Assembly (NCBI RefSeq): GCF_000576555.1
Contig: NZ_CP007145.1
Coordinates: forward strand, 2,852,001-2,916,000
DNA from: Hymenobacter swuensis DY53
Lineage (GTDB): Bacteria; Bacteroidota; Bacteroidia; Cytophagales; Hymenobacteraceae
Length of the DNA: 64,000 nt
Direction of reading: 5' to 3'
Below the pieces are notes generated by a model that was not told the DNA's origin, made no database searches, and was given only the letters and a program-made list of their open reading frames with translations. Position numbers and translations under genes: made by a program. Below, piece after piece: positions 45,652 to 53,208 of the stretch. Every line of letters begins with the position of its first letter. The first letter of the stretch is position 1.

Positions 45652-46182
45652 TTAACCGGGACTAGTTAAAGGCCGCTTCATCAGGATGTCCGTCTGCTCA
45701 TCATCCCCCAGCTTGAACAGGTGTTTGTCAAACTCCACGAAGCCATTTTTCTGGTAAAACCGAATGGCGCGAGGGTTTTCCTCCCATACGCCCAGCCACA
45801 CGTAAGCGGCCCGCATCTGCGTTGCCACACGCATGGCCTCTTCATATAGCATTTGCCCAACCTTTTGGCCGTGGAACTCCTGTAGCACATAAATTCGCTC
45901 AATTTCGAGGGCTTGCTCGTCTTGTAGCTCCGTTTGTGCCGGGCCGGTATTCAGTTTCAAATACCCAATGACCCGCTCGCCCTGCCGGGCAACATAGAAT
46001 GCTGAATTAGGGTCTTGCACCTCGGCGCTCAGTTTCTCGGCGGAAAAACCTTCGTCCAGGTACGTCCGCATATTCTCCTCGGAGTTGCTGGCAGAGAAGG
46101 TTTCGAAGAACGTTTGTCGGCCGATTTGCTGCAGGTGGCTGAGGTCCTGAAGGCTGGCCTTTTCGATGGTAATCTGGTTCAT
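45652..46182 (-). CDS. GNAT acetyltransferase
   Basis: This 176-residue cytoplasmic protein has the GNAT acetyl-CoA fold: ITIEKASLQDLSHLQQIGRQ at the start, GERVIGYLKLN, then IERIYVLQEFHGQKVGQMLY with the Q/RxxGxG-like acetyl-CoA loop, and NPRAIRFYQKNGF. It resembles spermidine/RimI-like single-domain enzymes. Substrate unknown. It is divergent from the Crp/Fnr gene across 95 bases. Confidence 0.9.
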   Translation of the reverse strand: MNQITIEKASLQDLSHLQQIGRQTFFETFSASNSEENMRTYLDEGFSAEKLSAEVQDPNSAFYVARQGERVIGYLKLNTGPAQTELQDEQALEIERIYVLQEFHGQKVGQMLYEEAMRVATQMRAAYVWLGVWEENPRAIRFYQKNGFVEFDKHLFKLGDDEQTDILMKRPLTSPG

Positions 46183-46277
46183 GTTTGCAGTAAATACTAG
46201 TTGTGCGTGAGTAGTGTACTTTTCGGGTGCCGGCGCTTTTGCTCCCTTGAAACCTTCGTCCGTTTGTTTCGCTTCGC

Positions 46278-46856
46278 ATGACCCTGCCCGAGATTCTCCG
46301 GACTACGTATCCGCTTCCTGATGCCTCCTTACAGAAAATGCTGGCCCTGGCGGAGTACGTGGAATTGCCACAGGGCACCCTGCTGTTCCGCGACGACCAG
46401 TTGGCCCGTCATATCTATGTGCTACAACACGGTCTGGCCCGGGCTTACGCCCGCCGCGCCGACCGGGAAGTAACCTTCTGGTTTTCCTGTGAAGGAGCAG
46501 TTCTCGCCTCCATTCGGGGCTACACCGAGCAAACCGTGAGCTACGAAACCATTGAGCTACTGGAAAACAGCAGCTTATTTCGCCTCGATATGCCCACACT
46601 GCGGCAGCTCTACCGCACCGACGTGCACCTGGCCAATTGGGGGCGGGTGATGGTGGAACGCGTGTGGCTTCTAACGGAGCAGCAACTCATTGCCCGCCAG
46701 TTCCGCACCGCCGAGGAACGCTACGCCGAGCTGTTGCAGCAAAGCCCGCACCTGCTGCAACGCGTGGCGCTGGGTCACATTGCCTCTTATCTGGGCATCA
46801 CGCAGGTTACGCTGAGTCGCGTGCGCGCCAAGTTCAAAGCAGCCCGGTACCTCTAG
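46278..46856 (+). CDS. Crp/Fnr-family transcription regulator
   Basis: A 192-residue protein with an N-terminal cNMP-binding-like barrel (LPQGTLLFRDDQLARHIYVL, FWFSCEGAVLASIRG) and a C-terminal helix-turn-helix (LGHIASYLGITQVTLSRVRA). The cyclic-nucleotide residues of Crp and the Fe-S cysteines of Fnr are not evident, so the effector is unknown. It overlaps the convergent SMR gene by 4 bases. The set GNAT, regulator, SMR is a typical small stress or efflux group, but no binding site was found. Confidence 0.92.
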   Translation: MTLPEILRTTYPLPDASLQKMLALAEYVELPQGTLLFRDDQLARHIYVLQHGLARAYARRADREVTFWFSCEGAVLASIRGYTEQTVSYETIELLENSSLFRLDMPTLRQLYRTDVHLANWGRVMVERVWLLTEQQLIARQFRTAEERYAELLQQSPHLLQRVALGHIASYLGITQVTLSRVRAKFKAARYL

Positions 46857-47179
46857 TGCGAAACTGCCTTCAGCCCCAGCACTGAGCCAATCAGGGTGCA
46901 GAGAAAAAAGAGGCGCGGGCCCGTCAGCGGGTCGCCAAACACCAGTACGCCCAGCAGGGCCTTACCCACGGCCCCAATCCCCGTCCAGACGGCGTAGGCA
47001 GTACCCAGGGGTATGTGCGCCAGACTGAGGTTGAGCAGGCAGAAACTCAGGACTGAGAAAACGGCAAAAACCGCATACCAGGTAACGGACTCAGAGCCCA
47101 TAGTCAGCTTGGCTTTGCCCAGGCAGAAGGCAAAGGCCACTTCGGCTAACCCGGCCAATATCAAAAACAACCACTGCAT
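46853..47179 (-). CDS. SMR-family small multidrug transporter (Gdx/SugE-like)
   Basis: From ATG 47179 the protein has 108 residues and four helices, the size of the SMR family. It has WLFLILAGLAEVAFAFCLGK with the essential Glu of helix 1, and GTAYAVWTGIGAVGKALLG. The pattern leans toward the guanidinium exporter branch, but the exact subtype is uncertain. ATG 47203 is also possible. It has its own upstream region, which contains a purine-rich stretch TTTCCTCCGAGCA. Confidence 0.9.
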   Translation of the reverse strand: MQWLFLILAGLAEVAFAFCLGKAKLTMGSESVTWYAVFAVFSVLSFCLLNLSLAHIPLGTAYAVWTGIGAVGKALLGVLVFGDPLTGPRLFFLCTLIGSVLGLKAVSH

Positions 47180-47244
47180 TGCTCGGAGGAAACGTGAGGC
47201 CACAAAGTTGCGGCCCCCAGTGCGGGTTTCTTTTTACCAATGTT

Positions 47245-47297
47245 AAAAACGGAAGCAGCTTCTCTGCCCAGCTACTGCCGGGCAAAAAAGCTGCTTC
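47245..47297 (-). terminator. terminator after HIT-NuiA gene
   Basis: The stem GAAGCAGCTT / AAGCTGCTTC (10 bp) with an inner GCCC / GGGC stem is followed on the minus strand by CGTTTTTAAC. Confidence 0.75.
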
Positions 47298-47319
47298 TGG
47301 TGCATTGCTTTGCTACGCT

Positions 47320-48216
47320 TTAGGTTTCCGTCAGCACGGTTTTGAAGCCCTGGAGCTTGCCGCCTTCGGCCTCGCCCAGCACCAACACGGGCACCTGCGG
47401 GCCGGTGCCCAAACGGTATACCTGCGTGCCGCTGAGCTCCTGCTTTAAGTACATCTGCAAGGCCTTGAAGCGGTTGGCCAGCTCGGGGTTACCTAGCACA
47501 CCATTGTCGGCGGTGTGGTTGCGCAGGAAGTAAGTCAGCTCCTGTTTTTCCACTTTGGTGTCGGCGGGCAGGCCGGCCAGCTGGGCTAGGGTCGCATCGG
47601 TGAGACTACCGGCGGGGGCCGCAAAGCTTACCGGTTCCAGCGGCGCGTCGCCCTCGCTCATGTACACTAAGCCGGTGGTCATGTCGCGCAGGGTAGCCAG
47701 GGCCGGGTCGGTGGCATCAGGCTTACCTTGTTTGGTTTCCGGTTCTGTTGCTTCAGTGGTTTCGCGGCCACCTTTGGTGTCGCGCGGGTCGACGGGAGCG
47801 GCAGCGGTGCCACTCACCACGGCCGGTACCTGGGCCCCGATGGCGGCGGCCAGCTGGTTCATGCGCTGCTCGGCCACCTTAATTTTGGGGTTGGCGAAGT
47901 TCATATCCGCTACATTGTTCATCGGAATCAGGTGGATGTGGGCGTGGGGCACTTCCAGCCCGATAACAGCCACGCCCACCCGCTTGCAGGGCACGGCGGC
48001 TTTCACGCCCTTGGCCACGCGCTGGGCAAACAGGTGCAGAGAGGCTAGCTCGGCCGGTGCCATATCAAAAATATAGTCGACTTCGCGCTTCGGAATGACC
48101 AGCGTGTGGCCCTCCACCAGCGGCGTAATGTCTAGAAAGGCCAGATGATGCTCGTCCTCGGCCACCTTAAAAGCGGGCAGCTCGCCGGACACGATGCGGG
48201 AGAAAATGGAAGGCAT
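47320..48216 (-). CDS. HIT nucleotide hydrolase fused to NuiA-like nuclease-inhibitor domain
   Basis: A 298-residue cytoplasmic protein. Residues 1-120 are a HIT domain: SRIVSGELPAFKVAED, LDITPLVEGHTLVIPKREVD and the active triad VPHAHIHLIPMN (His91, 93, 95). A charged linker (about 140-170) joins it to a NuiA-like domain (about 172-298): TTGLVYMSEGDAPLEPVSF, LAGLPADTKVEKQELTYFL and VPVLVLGEAEGGKLQGFKTV, closing with a C-terminal Thr. NuiA from Anabaena blocks NucA nuclease using a metal bridge and, as I recall, its C-terminal Thr. The gene follows greA, a usual arrangement for HIT genes in this phylum. The fusion may be the family norm in this lineage. Confidence 0.9.
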   Translation of the reverse strand: MPSIFSRIVSGELPAFKVAEDEHHLAFLDITPLVEGHTLVIPKREVDYIFDMAPAELASLHLFAQRVAKGVKAAVPCKRVGVAVIGLEVPHAHIHLIPMNNVADMNFANPKIKVAEQRMNQLAAAIGAQVPAVVSGTAAAPVDPRDTKGGRETTEATEPETKQGKPDATDPALATLRDMTTGLVYMSEGDAPLEPVSFAAPAGSLTDATLAQLAGLPADTKVEKQELTYFLRNHTADNGVLGNPELANRFKALQMYLKQELSGTQVYRLGTGPQVPVLVLGEAEGGKLQGFKTVLTET

Positions 48217-48282
48217 GCGGTGAGTTTGTGAAGTGGTGAAGTTGCGAAAGATTATGTGCAGAATTCAGCCAAAGTACGCGGC

Positions 48283-48319
48283 AAAACGCAAAAGGGCGAA
48301 GCTGGTGGCTTCGCCCTTT
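48283..48319 (-). terminator. terminator after greA
   Basis: A 12-bp perfect stem AAAGGGCGAAGC / GCTTCGCCCTTT, loop CACCA, followed on the minus strand by TGCGTTTTGC. It separates greA from the HIT-NuiA gene. Confidence 0.75.
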
Positions 48320-48358
48320 CAGGTAGTTGATGAGATTCACTAACTCACCACTTCACCG

Positions 48359-48832
48359 CTAGCGGCTGATTTCCAGAATTTCGAACTGCAGCTTGCCAGC
48401 CGGCACCGTGATTTCGGCGGTATCGCCGGCCGATTTGCCCAGCAGACCTTTGCCGATGGGCGACTTTACGGAGATTTTACCGGCGGCCAGGTTGGCTTCT
48501 TCCTCGGCTACCAGCGTGTAGTCGAGCACCATGTTGTTCTTCAGGTTCTTGAGTTTCACTTTGCTCATGATGAGCACCTTGGTCAGGTCCAGGTTGGTCT
48601 CATCGAGCAGACGGGCGTTGCCGACCACTTCCTCCAGCTTGGAGATTTTCAGCTCCAACAACCCCTGGGCTTCCTTGGCGGCATCGTACTCGGCGTTTTC
48701 GCTCAGGTCACCCTTGTCGCGGGCTTCGCGCAGGTCGTCGGCAGCCTTGGCGCGGCCACGGATTTTGAGGTCCTGGAGCTCATCCTTCAGCTTCTGAAGA
48801 CCTTCGGGAGTATAGTAGTTGATGGTAGACAT
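48359..48832 (-). CDS. greA: transcription elongation factor GreA
   Basis: From ATG 48832 the protein has 157 residues, the normal length. The N-terminal coiled coil keeps YYTPEGLQKLKDELQDL and ARDKGDLSENAEYDAAKEAQ, whose acidic tip (DLSENAEYD) reaches the polymerase active site to rescue backtracked complexes. The C-terminal domain has SPIGKGLLGKSAGDTAEITV. An intrinsic-terminator-like hairpin lies in its leader. The frame extends to 48910, but the extra residues would run into that hairpin. Confidence 0.97.
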   Translation of the reverse strand: MSTINYYTPEGLQKLKDELQDLKIRGRAKAADDLREARDKGDLSENAEYDAAKEAQGLLELKISKLEEVVGNARLLDETNLDLTKVLIMSKVKLKNLKNNMVLDYTLVAEEEANLAAGKISVKSPIGKGLLGKSAGDTAEITVPAGKLQFEILEISR

Positions 48833-48850
48833 GGTGGGGTGATGTAAGCT

Positions 48851-48891
48851 CAAAAAACAAGGAGAACGGCCAGCACGGCTGGCCGTTCTCC
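48851..48891 (-). terminator. perfect-stem terminator in the greA leader
   Basis: A perfect 14-bp stem (48861-48874 / 48878-48891; loop ACG) is followed on the minus strand by TTGTTTTTTG. The T-run ends 18 bases before greA ATG. The nearest upstream gene ends 186 bases away. Confidence 0.85.
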
Positions 48892-48959
48892 CCGGAACAG
48901 GTTTAGGCAAATATACGAAACGTTGGGGAAAGAGGCGACGGGGCGGAAAACTCGGCCTT

Positions 48960-49051
48960 CATCCTGAACACCGCGAAGGGCCTTGGCACATGAGAACAGC
49001 AGCCCCTATAACTACTTGTTCACGCGAAAGAAGATCCTTCGCGGCACTCAG
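48960..49051. repeat. decayed palindromic element between greA and dehydrogenase
   Basis: Arms CCGCGAAGG (48971-48979) and CCTTCGCGG (49036-49044) are complementary over 9 bases; outer ends CATCCTGAAC and CACTCAGA still resemble the GTCATT-type family. Confidence 0.5.
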
Positions 49052-49076
49052 ACCTGACAGCTGAATTCAGGCCTGA

Positions 49077-50018
49077 TTACTTCCCCAGGAACGTGCGCAG
49101 CTTCTCGGCCAGCACCCGGTTGATACGCTCGTAGCTCTGGAAGCTCCAGCCGCCCACATGGGGCGAGAGCACCACGTTCGGGGCCGTGCGCAGGTACTCA
49201 TAACGCGCCTGTTGCTCGGGGTTCAGAGTGGTGAGCTTTTCGTTTTCGAGCACGTCGAGGGCGGCGCCGCGCAGCTGGCCGGTTTGCAGGCAGTGCACCA
49301 CGGCGGCGTGGTCGAGCACCTCGCCCCGGGCTGTGTTCAGCAGCCACAGCGGCTGGCGGAAACCGGCCAGAAACCCCTCGTTCACTGCATGGTGGTTAGC
49401 GGCCGAATACGGAATGTGCAGGCTTAGCACCTCCGCGCGCTGTTGCAGCTCGGCCAGCGGCACCAGCGTGGCGTGGTGGTTGGGCTCCACGCGCGGGTCG
49501 TGGTCATGGGCCAGCACGGTGCAGTCGAAAGCCTGGAGGCGCCGGGCAAACGCCTTGCCCATGTGCCCGTAGCCCAGCAGCCCGATGGTTTTGCCCCCGA
49601 TTTCCTCGCCCCGGTTGGCCTCCCGCCGCCACTGGCCCTGGCGCACCTCCTGGTCGGCGCGGGCAATGTTGCGGAACAGGGCCAGCAGCAGGCCCACGGC
49701 GTACTCGCCCACCGCGTCGCGGTTGCCCTCGGGGGCGTTGAGCAGGGTTACGCCGGCGGCGGCCAGGGCCTCCTCGTCAATATTATCAACGCCGGCCCCG
49801 GCCCGGCCCACGTAGCGCAGGTGCGGGCCGTGGGCCAGCAGCTCCCGCGTCACGCGCAGCTTGGAGCGCACCAGCAGCCCGTCGTAGGGATGCGCGGCCA
49901 GCGCAGCGGGCACGTCAGCCGCCTTCAGATCGGGTCGGTAGTGCAGCGTCACGCCCAGCGGCTCCAAGTATGCCGGCAGACTGGGGTGCATTTCGTCGAT
50001 GACGAGGCAGAGGGACAT
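49077..50018 (-). CDS. 2-hydroxyacid dehydrogenase (SerA-like)
   Basis: This 313-residue enzyme has an NAD fold with GLLGYGHMGKAFARRL and the catalytic pieces NTARGEVLD (Arg), ALDVLENE (Glu) and SPHVGGWSFQSYERI (His). It resembles the short D-3-phosphoglycerate dehydrogenase group without a regulatory ACT domain, so the substrate may be 3-phosphoglycerate or another 2-hydroxy acid. No serine-synthesis partner is adjacent. Upstream lies an AT-rich inverted repeat that begins 6 bases from its start codon. Confidence 0.92.
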   Translation of the reverse strand: MSLCLVIDEMHPSLPAYLEPLGVTLHYRPDLKAADVPAALAAHPYDGLLVRSKLRVTRELLAHGPHLRYVGRAGAGVDNIDEEALAAAGVTLLNAPEGNRDAVGEYAVGLLLALFRNIARADQEVRQGQWRREANRGEEIGGKTIGLLGYGHMGKAFARRLQAFDCTVLAHDHDPRVEPNHHATLVPLAELQQRAEVLSLHIPYSAANHHAVNEGFLAGFRQPLWLLNTARGEVLDHAAVVHCLQTGQLRGAALDVLENEKLTTLNPEQQARYEYLRTAPNVVLSPHVGGWSFQSYERINRVLAEKLRTFLGK

Positions 50019-50023
50019 TTTTT

Positions 50024-50497
50024 AATTAAAAATTGAGAATTAAAAATTAAAAGGGTCCGGTTTGATTGAGCGTAGTATCACCCGTCAGGCGCAGCAATTT
50101 TTCCATCAATTCTTTTCGGTCAAAAGGTCCCTCCTGTTTCTGCTTCGCATCTTCCCAAGAATGCACTTGCACCGGGTACACCACATAGAAGTCTGTGCCG
50201 GCTCGCGCCACTAGGTAATTACCACAAAGACGGGTATGGTACACAGCCTCTAACAAAGGCTGTGTACCATAATGATGTTCGTCCGCATACCAGTGTAGCG
50301 CAGTTCCAGCATCATCTATTGCGGCGGTATAGTAGCGCCCCGCTACGTGCGTAATTTTATCCTCATCCGGTATCAAACCCAGCACCCATTGACAGCTGCC
50401 CAGCAAGCCGACAGCCATCAGCAGTACCCCCGGAACAACAACCCTACATAGCCGCCTCATAGCCCCATTTTAAATTTTTAATTCTTTATTTTTAATT
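50024..50497. repeat. near-perfect AT-rich inverted repeats bracketing a lipoprotein gene
   Basis: Left arm 50024-50052 and right arm 50468-50497 are inverted copies with two differences, both rich in AATTAAAAA units. They enclose one gene (50047-50460). The right arm also encodes the last residues of RsmA. Confidence 0.8.
50047..50460 (-). CDS. lower-GC lipoprotein, unknown
   Basis: A 137-residue protein with lipobox LLGSC (Cys23). The mature part reads IPDEDKITHVAGRYYTAAID, TALHWYADEHHYGTQPLLEA and YLVARAGTDFYVVYPV, a compact strand-rich protein. No family was recognised. GC content is visibly lower than its neighbours and it lies inside a pair of AT-rich inverted repeats, both signs of recent arrival. 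A perfect 15-bp hairpin (50235-50249 / 50257-50271) lies inside the coding region. Confidence 0.78.
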   Translation of the reverse strand: MRRLCRVVVPGVLLMAVGLLGSCQWVLGLIPDEDKITHVAGRYYTAAIDDAGTALHWYADEHHYGTQPLLEAVYHTRLCGNYLVARAGTDFYVVYPVQVHSWEDAKQKQEGPFDRKELMEKLLRLTGDTTLNQTGPF

Positions 50498-51272
50498 GAT
50501 CCTCAACCCATTGCGTCAGCCCCACGAAATCGGCGACGCTGAGCTGCTCGGCGCGCTTGTCGAAGATGGGGTCGGTGGTGGCTTCGGGGGGCATGCCCAG
50601 CGGCTTTAGCGCGTTGCGCAGAGTTTTGCGCCGGGTGGAAAAGGCCTGCTTCACTACTTTAAAGAACAGTTTCTCGTCGCAGGCCAGTTGCTCGGTTTTG
50701 TTGCGGGTGAGGCGGATAACAGCCGACTGCACCTTGGGCGGCGGGCTGAATACGTGCGGAGGTACTGTAAACAGATACTCGATAGTATAAAACGCTTGGA
50801 GCAGCACGCTCAGGATGCCGTAGGTTTTGGAGCCGGGGCCTTCGGCCAAGCGGTCGGCTACTTCCTTCTGAATCATGCCTACACACTCGCGCACCTGCTG
50901 GCGGTGGGCCAGCACCTGGAAGTAGATCTGGGAGCTGATGTTATAGGGAAAGTTGCCGATGATGGTCAGCGGCTGCCCGTCGTATAGCTTAGCCAGGTCC
51001 ATTTTCAAGAAATCCTGGGAGTAAATCCGGTCTTCCAGCGCCGGGTAGTGCTTGCCCAGGTACGCCACCGAATCCCGGTCAATTTCCACCACGGAGGTCC
51101 GATACTCGGGGTGCTGGAGCAGCGTCTGAGTGAGCACACCCATACCGGGGCCAATTTCCAGCACCTCCTTCACCCCATCGGGCAGGCGCAGGGCCTCCAC
51201 AATGTTGCGGGCAATGTTGGGGTCGTTGAGAAAGTGCTGCCCGAGGTGCTTTTTGGCTTTAACGGAATCCAT
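50478..51272 (-). CDS. rsmA: 16S rRNA dimethyladenosine transferase RsmA
   Basis: From ATG 51272 the protein has 264 residues. Signatures are AKKHLGQHFLNDPNIARNIV, the SAM loop EIGPGMGVLTQTLL, and the catalytic IGNFPYNISSQIYF (N-F-P-Y form of NLPY). It methylates two adenines in the 3-prime end of 16S rRNA. Its C-terminus DQLKIKN is written by the right arm of the AT-rich inverted repeat, so the insertion may have altered the tail. It is divergent from an aminopeptidase gene. Confidence 0.96.
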   Translation of the reverse strand: MDSVKAKKHLGQHFLNDPNIARNIVEALRLPDGVKEVLEIGPGMGVLTQTLLQHPEYRTSVVEIDRDSVAYLGKHYPALEDRIYSQDFLKMDLAKLYDGQPLTIIGNFPYNISSQIYFQVLAHRQQVRECVGMIQKEVADRLAEGPGSKTYGILSVLLQAFYTIEYLFTVPPHVFSPPPKVQSAVIRLTRNKTEQLACDEKLFFKVVKQAFSTRRKTLRNALKPLGMPPEATTDPIFDKRAEQLSVADFVGLTQWVEDQLKIKN

Positions 51273-51276
51273 TCTT

Positions 51277-51441
51277 TTATAGAAGTGAGTACAGAGAAGT
51301 GAGAGGTAGAGCGGGTTCTTCTTCAACGTAGCCTCCAAAGCCAACGCACGGCCCCGAAACTGACTTGTAACAAGCAGAGCAGGAAAGTGCACTCGTTAGA
51401 CTCACTGCTAACTTCTCACTTCTCCTCTCTCACTTCTATAA
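51277..51441. repeat. 31-bp inverted repeat between rsmA and the M17 gene
   Basis: Arms about 51277-51307 and 51410-51441 are inverted with a few differences and each holds repeated GAAGTGAG units. The 100-base space between them has no gene. It lies 4 bases from the rsmA start codon, so it replaces the usual leader of that gene. Confidence 0.75.
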
Positions 51442-51541
51442 ATCGGCTACCTTCACGGCCTAAAGATACGCCAGTGGCAGCCGTTTCTTCGTGCCCGGGG
51501 CCGAAGCGCGGCAGCTACTTTCCATTTACTTGCTTCGTCTC

Positions 51542-52990
51542 ATGCCACTTTCCCTCGCCTACGCCGCCGATTTCCCCGCCATTGCCGATGCCGTGTTCAT
51601 TCTGCCAGCCGGCACGCGGGAGTTGCCCGTAACCGCCGCCGCCGACCTGCCCGAGGCCGCCCGCCAGTACGTGGCCACCCGCCTCCAGGCCGATGACAAG
51701 CTCATCAGCATCAACCAGTATACTCACCACCACTACTTTGTGGTGGCTGACGAGAAGAAAACGGCGGCCCTCACGGCTGAGGCGTTGCGCAAGGCCGGCC
51801 ACCAACTCCACGCCCGCCTCAAAGCCGATAAAATTGCGGAACTCTACCTCTGCGACCTGACTCACACCGGCGCGCTGTCCCTGGCCGAGGGTCTGGCTCT
51901 CACCGCCTACCAATTTGAGGGCTACAAAACCGACGAAAAATCGAAGAAGCCGTCCACGCTCCAGCAACTCACGCTGGTGGGCGCGGGACTTTCCCAGGAG
52001 CAGGTGCGGGAACTGGACGGCGTGCTGCAGGGTGTGTACCTAGCCCGCGACCTAGTGAACATGCCCTACTCCCACCTCAACGCTACCCAGCTGGCCCAGC
52101 GCTTCGAGCAGGCCGGCGAAGAGGCCGGCTTTCATGTAGAAGTGTTGGACCTGGTGCGCATTGAGGCCCTGCGGATGGGTGGCCTGCTGGCCGTGAACCA
52201 GGGCAGCCCCGAACCGCCCACCTTCACCATCATGGAGTACAAGCCCGAAAGCGCCACCAACACCAAGCCCATTGTGCTGGTGGGCAAGGGCGTGGTGTTC
52301 GATACTGGCGGCCTCAGCCTCAAGCCCACGCCCAACAGCATGGACCTGATGAAGTGCGACATGGCCGGTGCGGCCGTGGTGGTGGGTCTGCTCTCGGCCC
52401 TGGCCAAAAACAAAGTACCCCTGCACGTTATTGGGCTGGTGCCGGCCACCGACAACCGCCCCGGCGGCCCCGCCCTGGCTCCCGGCGACGTGATTACCAT
52501 GTACAGCGGCCTCACCGTAGAGGTGATGAATACCGACGCCGAAGGACGCCTCATTCTGGCCGATGCCCTGGCCTTTGCCAGGAAGTATGAGCCCCAGCTG
52601 GTACTTGACTACGCTACGCTTACCGGCTCAGCCGTGCGCGCCATCGGCACGGAGGGCACCGTGTACATGGGTACCGCCGACGAGGAAACTATGCTGGCCC
52701 TCAAAAAAGCCGGTAATGCTACTCACGAGCGGCTGGTGGAATTCCCCCTCTGGGATGAGTACGCCGACCATATCAAGAGCCCCATTGCCGATATCAGCAA
52801 CTTGGGCAAGGCCGAAGCCGGGGCCATTTCAGCCGGCAAGTTCCTAGAGCGCTTCACCGAGGGCTACCCCTGGGTCCACTTCGACATTGCTGGCCCCGCC
52901 TTCCTCACCGCTCCCGATTCCTACCGCGGCAAAGGCGGTACCGGCACCGCCATCCGCTCCACGTATGCGTTTCTGAAGGGTCTGGTCTAA
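51542..52990 (+). CDS. leucyl aminopeptidase family (M17)
   Basis: From ATG 51542 the enzyme has 482 residues. The catalytic domain has GKGVVFDTGGLSLKP, MKCDMAGAAVV, NTDAEGRLILADAL and the metal and bicarbonate residues of family M17 (dinuclear zinc or manganese). It cleaves N-terminal residues of peptides in the cytoplasm. The start is after the upstream 17-residue extension. The inverted-repeat region lies just before it. Confidence 0.94.
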   Translation: MPLSLAYAADFPAIADAVFILPAGTRELPVTAAADLPEAARQYVATRLQADDKLISINQYTHHHYFVVADEKKTAALTAEALRKAGHQLHARLKADKIAELYLCDLTHTGALSLAEGLALTAYQFEGYKTDEKSKKPSTLQQLTLVGAGLSQEQVRELDGVLQGVYLARDLVNMPYSHLNATQLAQRFEQAGEEAGFHVEVLDLVRIEALRMGGLLAVNQGSPEPPTFTIMEYKPESATNTKPIVLVGKGVVFDTGGLSLKPTPNSMDLMKCDMAGAAVVVGLLSALAKNKVPLHVIGLVPATDNRPGGPALAPGDVITMYSGLTVEVMNTDAEGRLILADALAFARKYEPQLVLDYATLTGSAVRAIGTEGTVYMGTADEETMLALKKAGNATHERLVEFPLWDEYADHIKSPIADISNLGKAEAGAISAGKFLERFTEGYPWVHFDIAGPAFLTAPDSYRGKGGTGTAIRSTYAFLKGLV

Positions 52991-52997
52991 ATTCCAG

Positions 52998-53149
52998 GAA
53001 CGTCATTCTGAGCTCTGCGAGGAATTTCGCGTGCTGACGTTGGTTAAGTAATTAGCCAGCTGATTTTATTGAGGCGGCTCCAACGCTTTGTTGGATTACC
53101 ACTACAACGTCAGCACGCGAGATTCCTCGCAGAGCTCAGAATGACGTTC
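52998..53149. repeat. palindromic element, 44-bp arms
   Basis: Arms 52998-53041 and 53106-53149 are complementary over 43 of 44 bases, with a 64-base spacer. The outer 34 bases correspond to the 44427-44530 element, with changes on both arms that keep pairing. Confidence 0.92.
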
Positions 53150-53208
53150 TATTTAGAACTTCCCGCCTCAGCCGCTTATCAACTCATCAATCATCAGCAC
53201 ACCACGTA

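Noticed and set aside
51276..51441. CRISPR-like array in the GAAGTGAG repeats
   Set aside because: The repeats are short, inverted and lack regular unique spacers; no cas gene is near.
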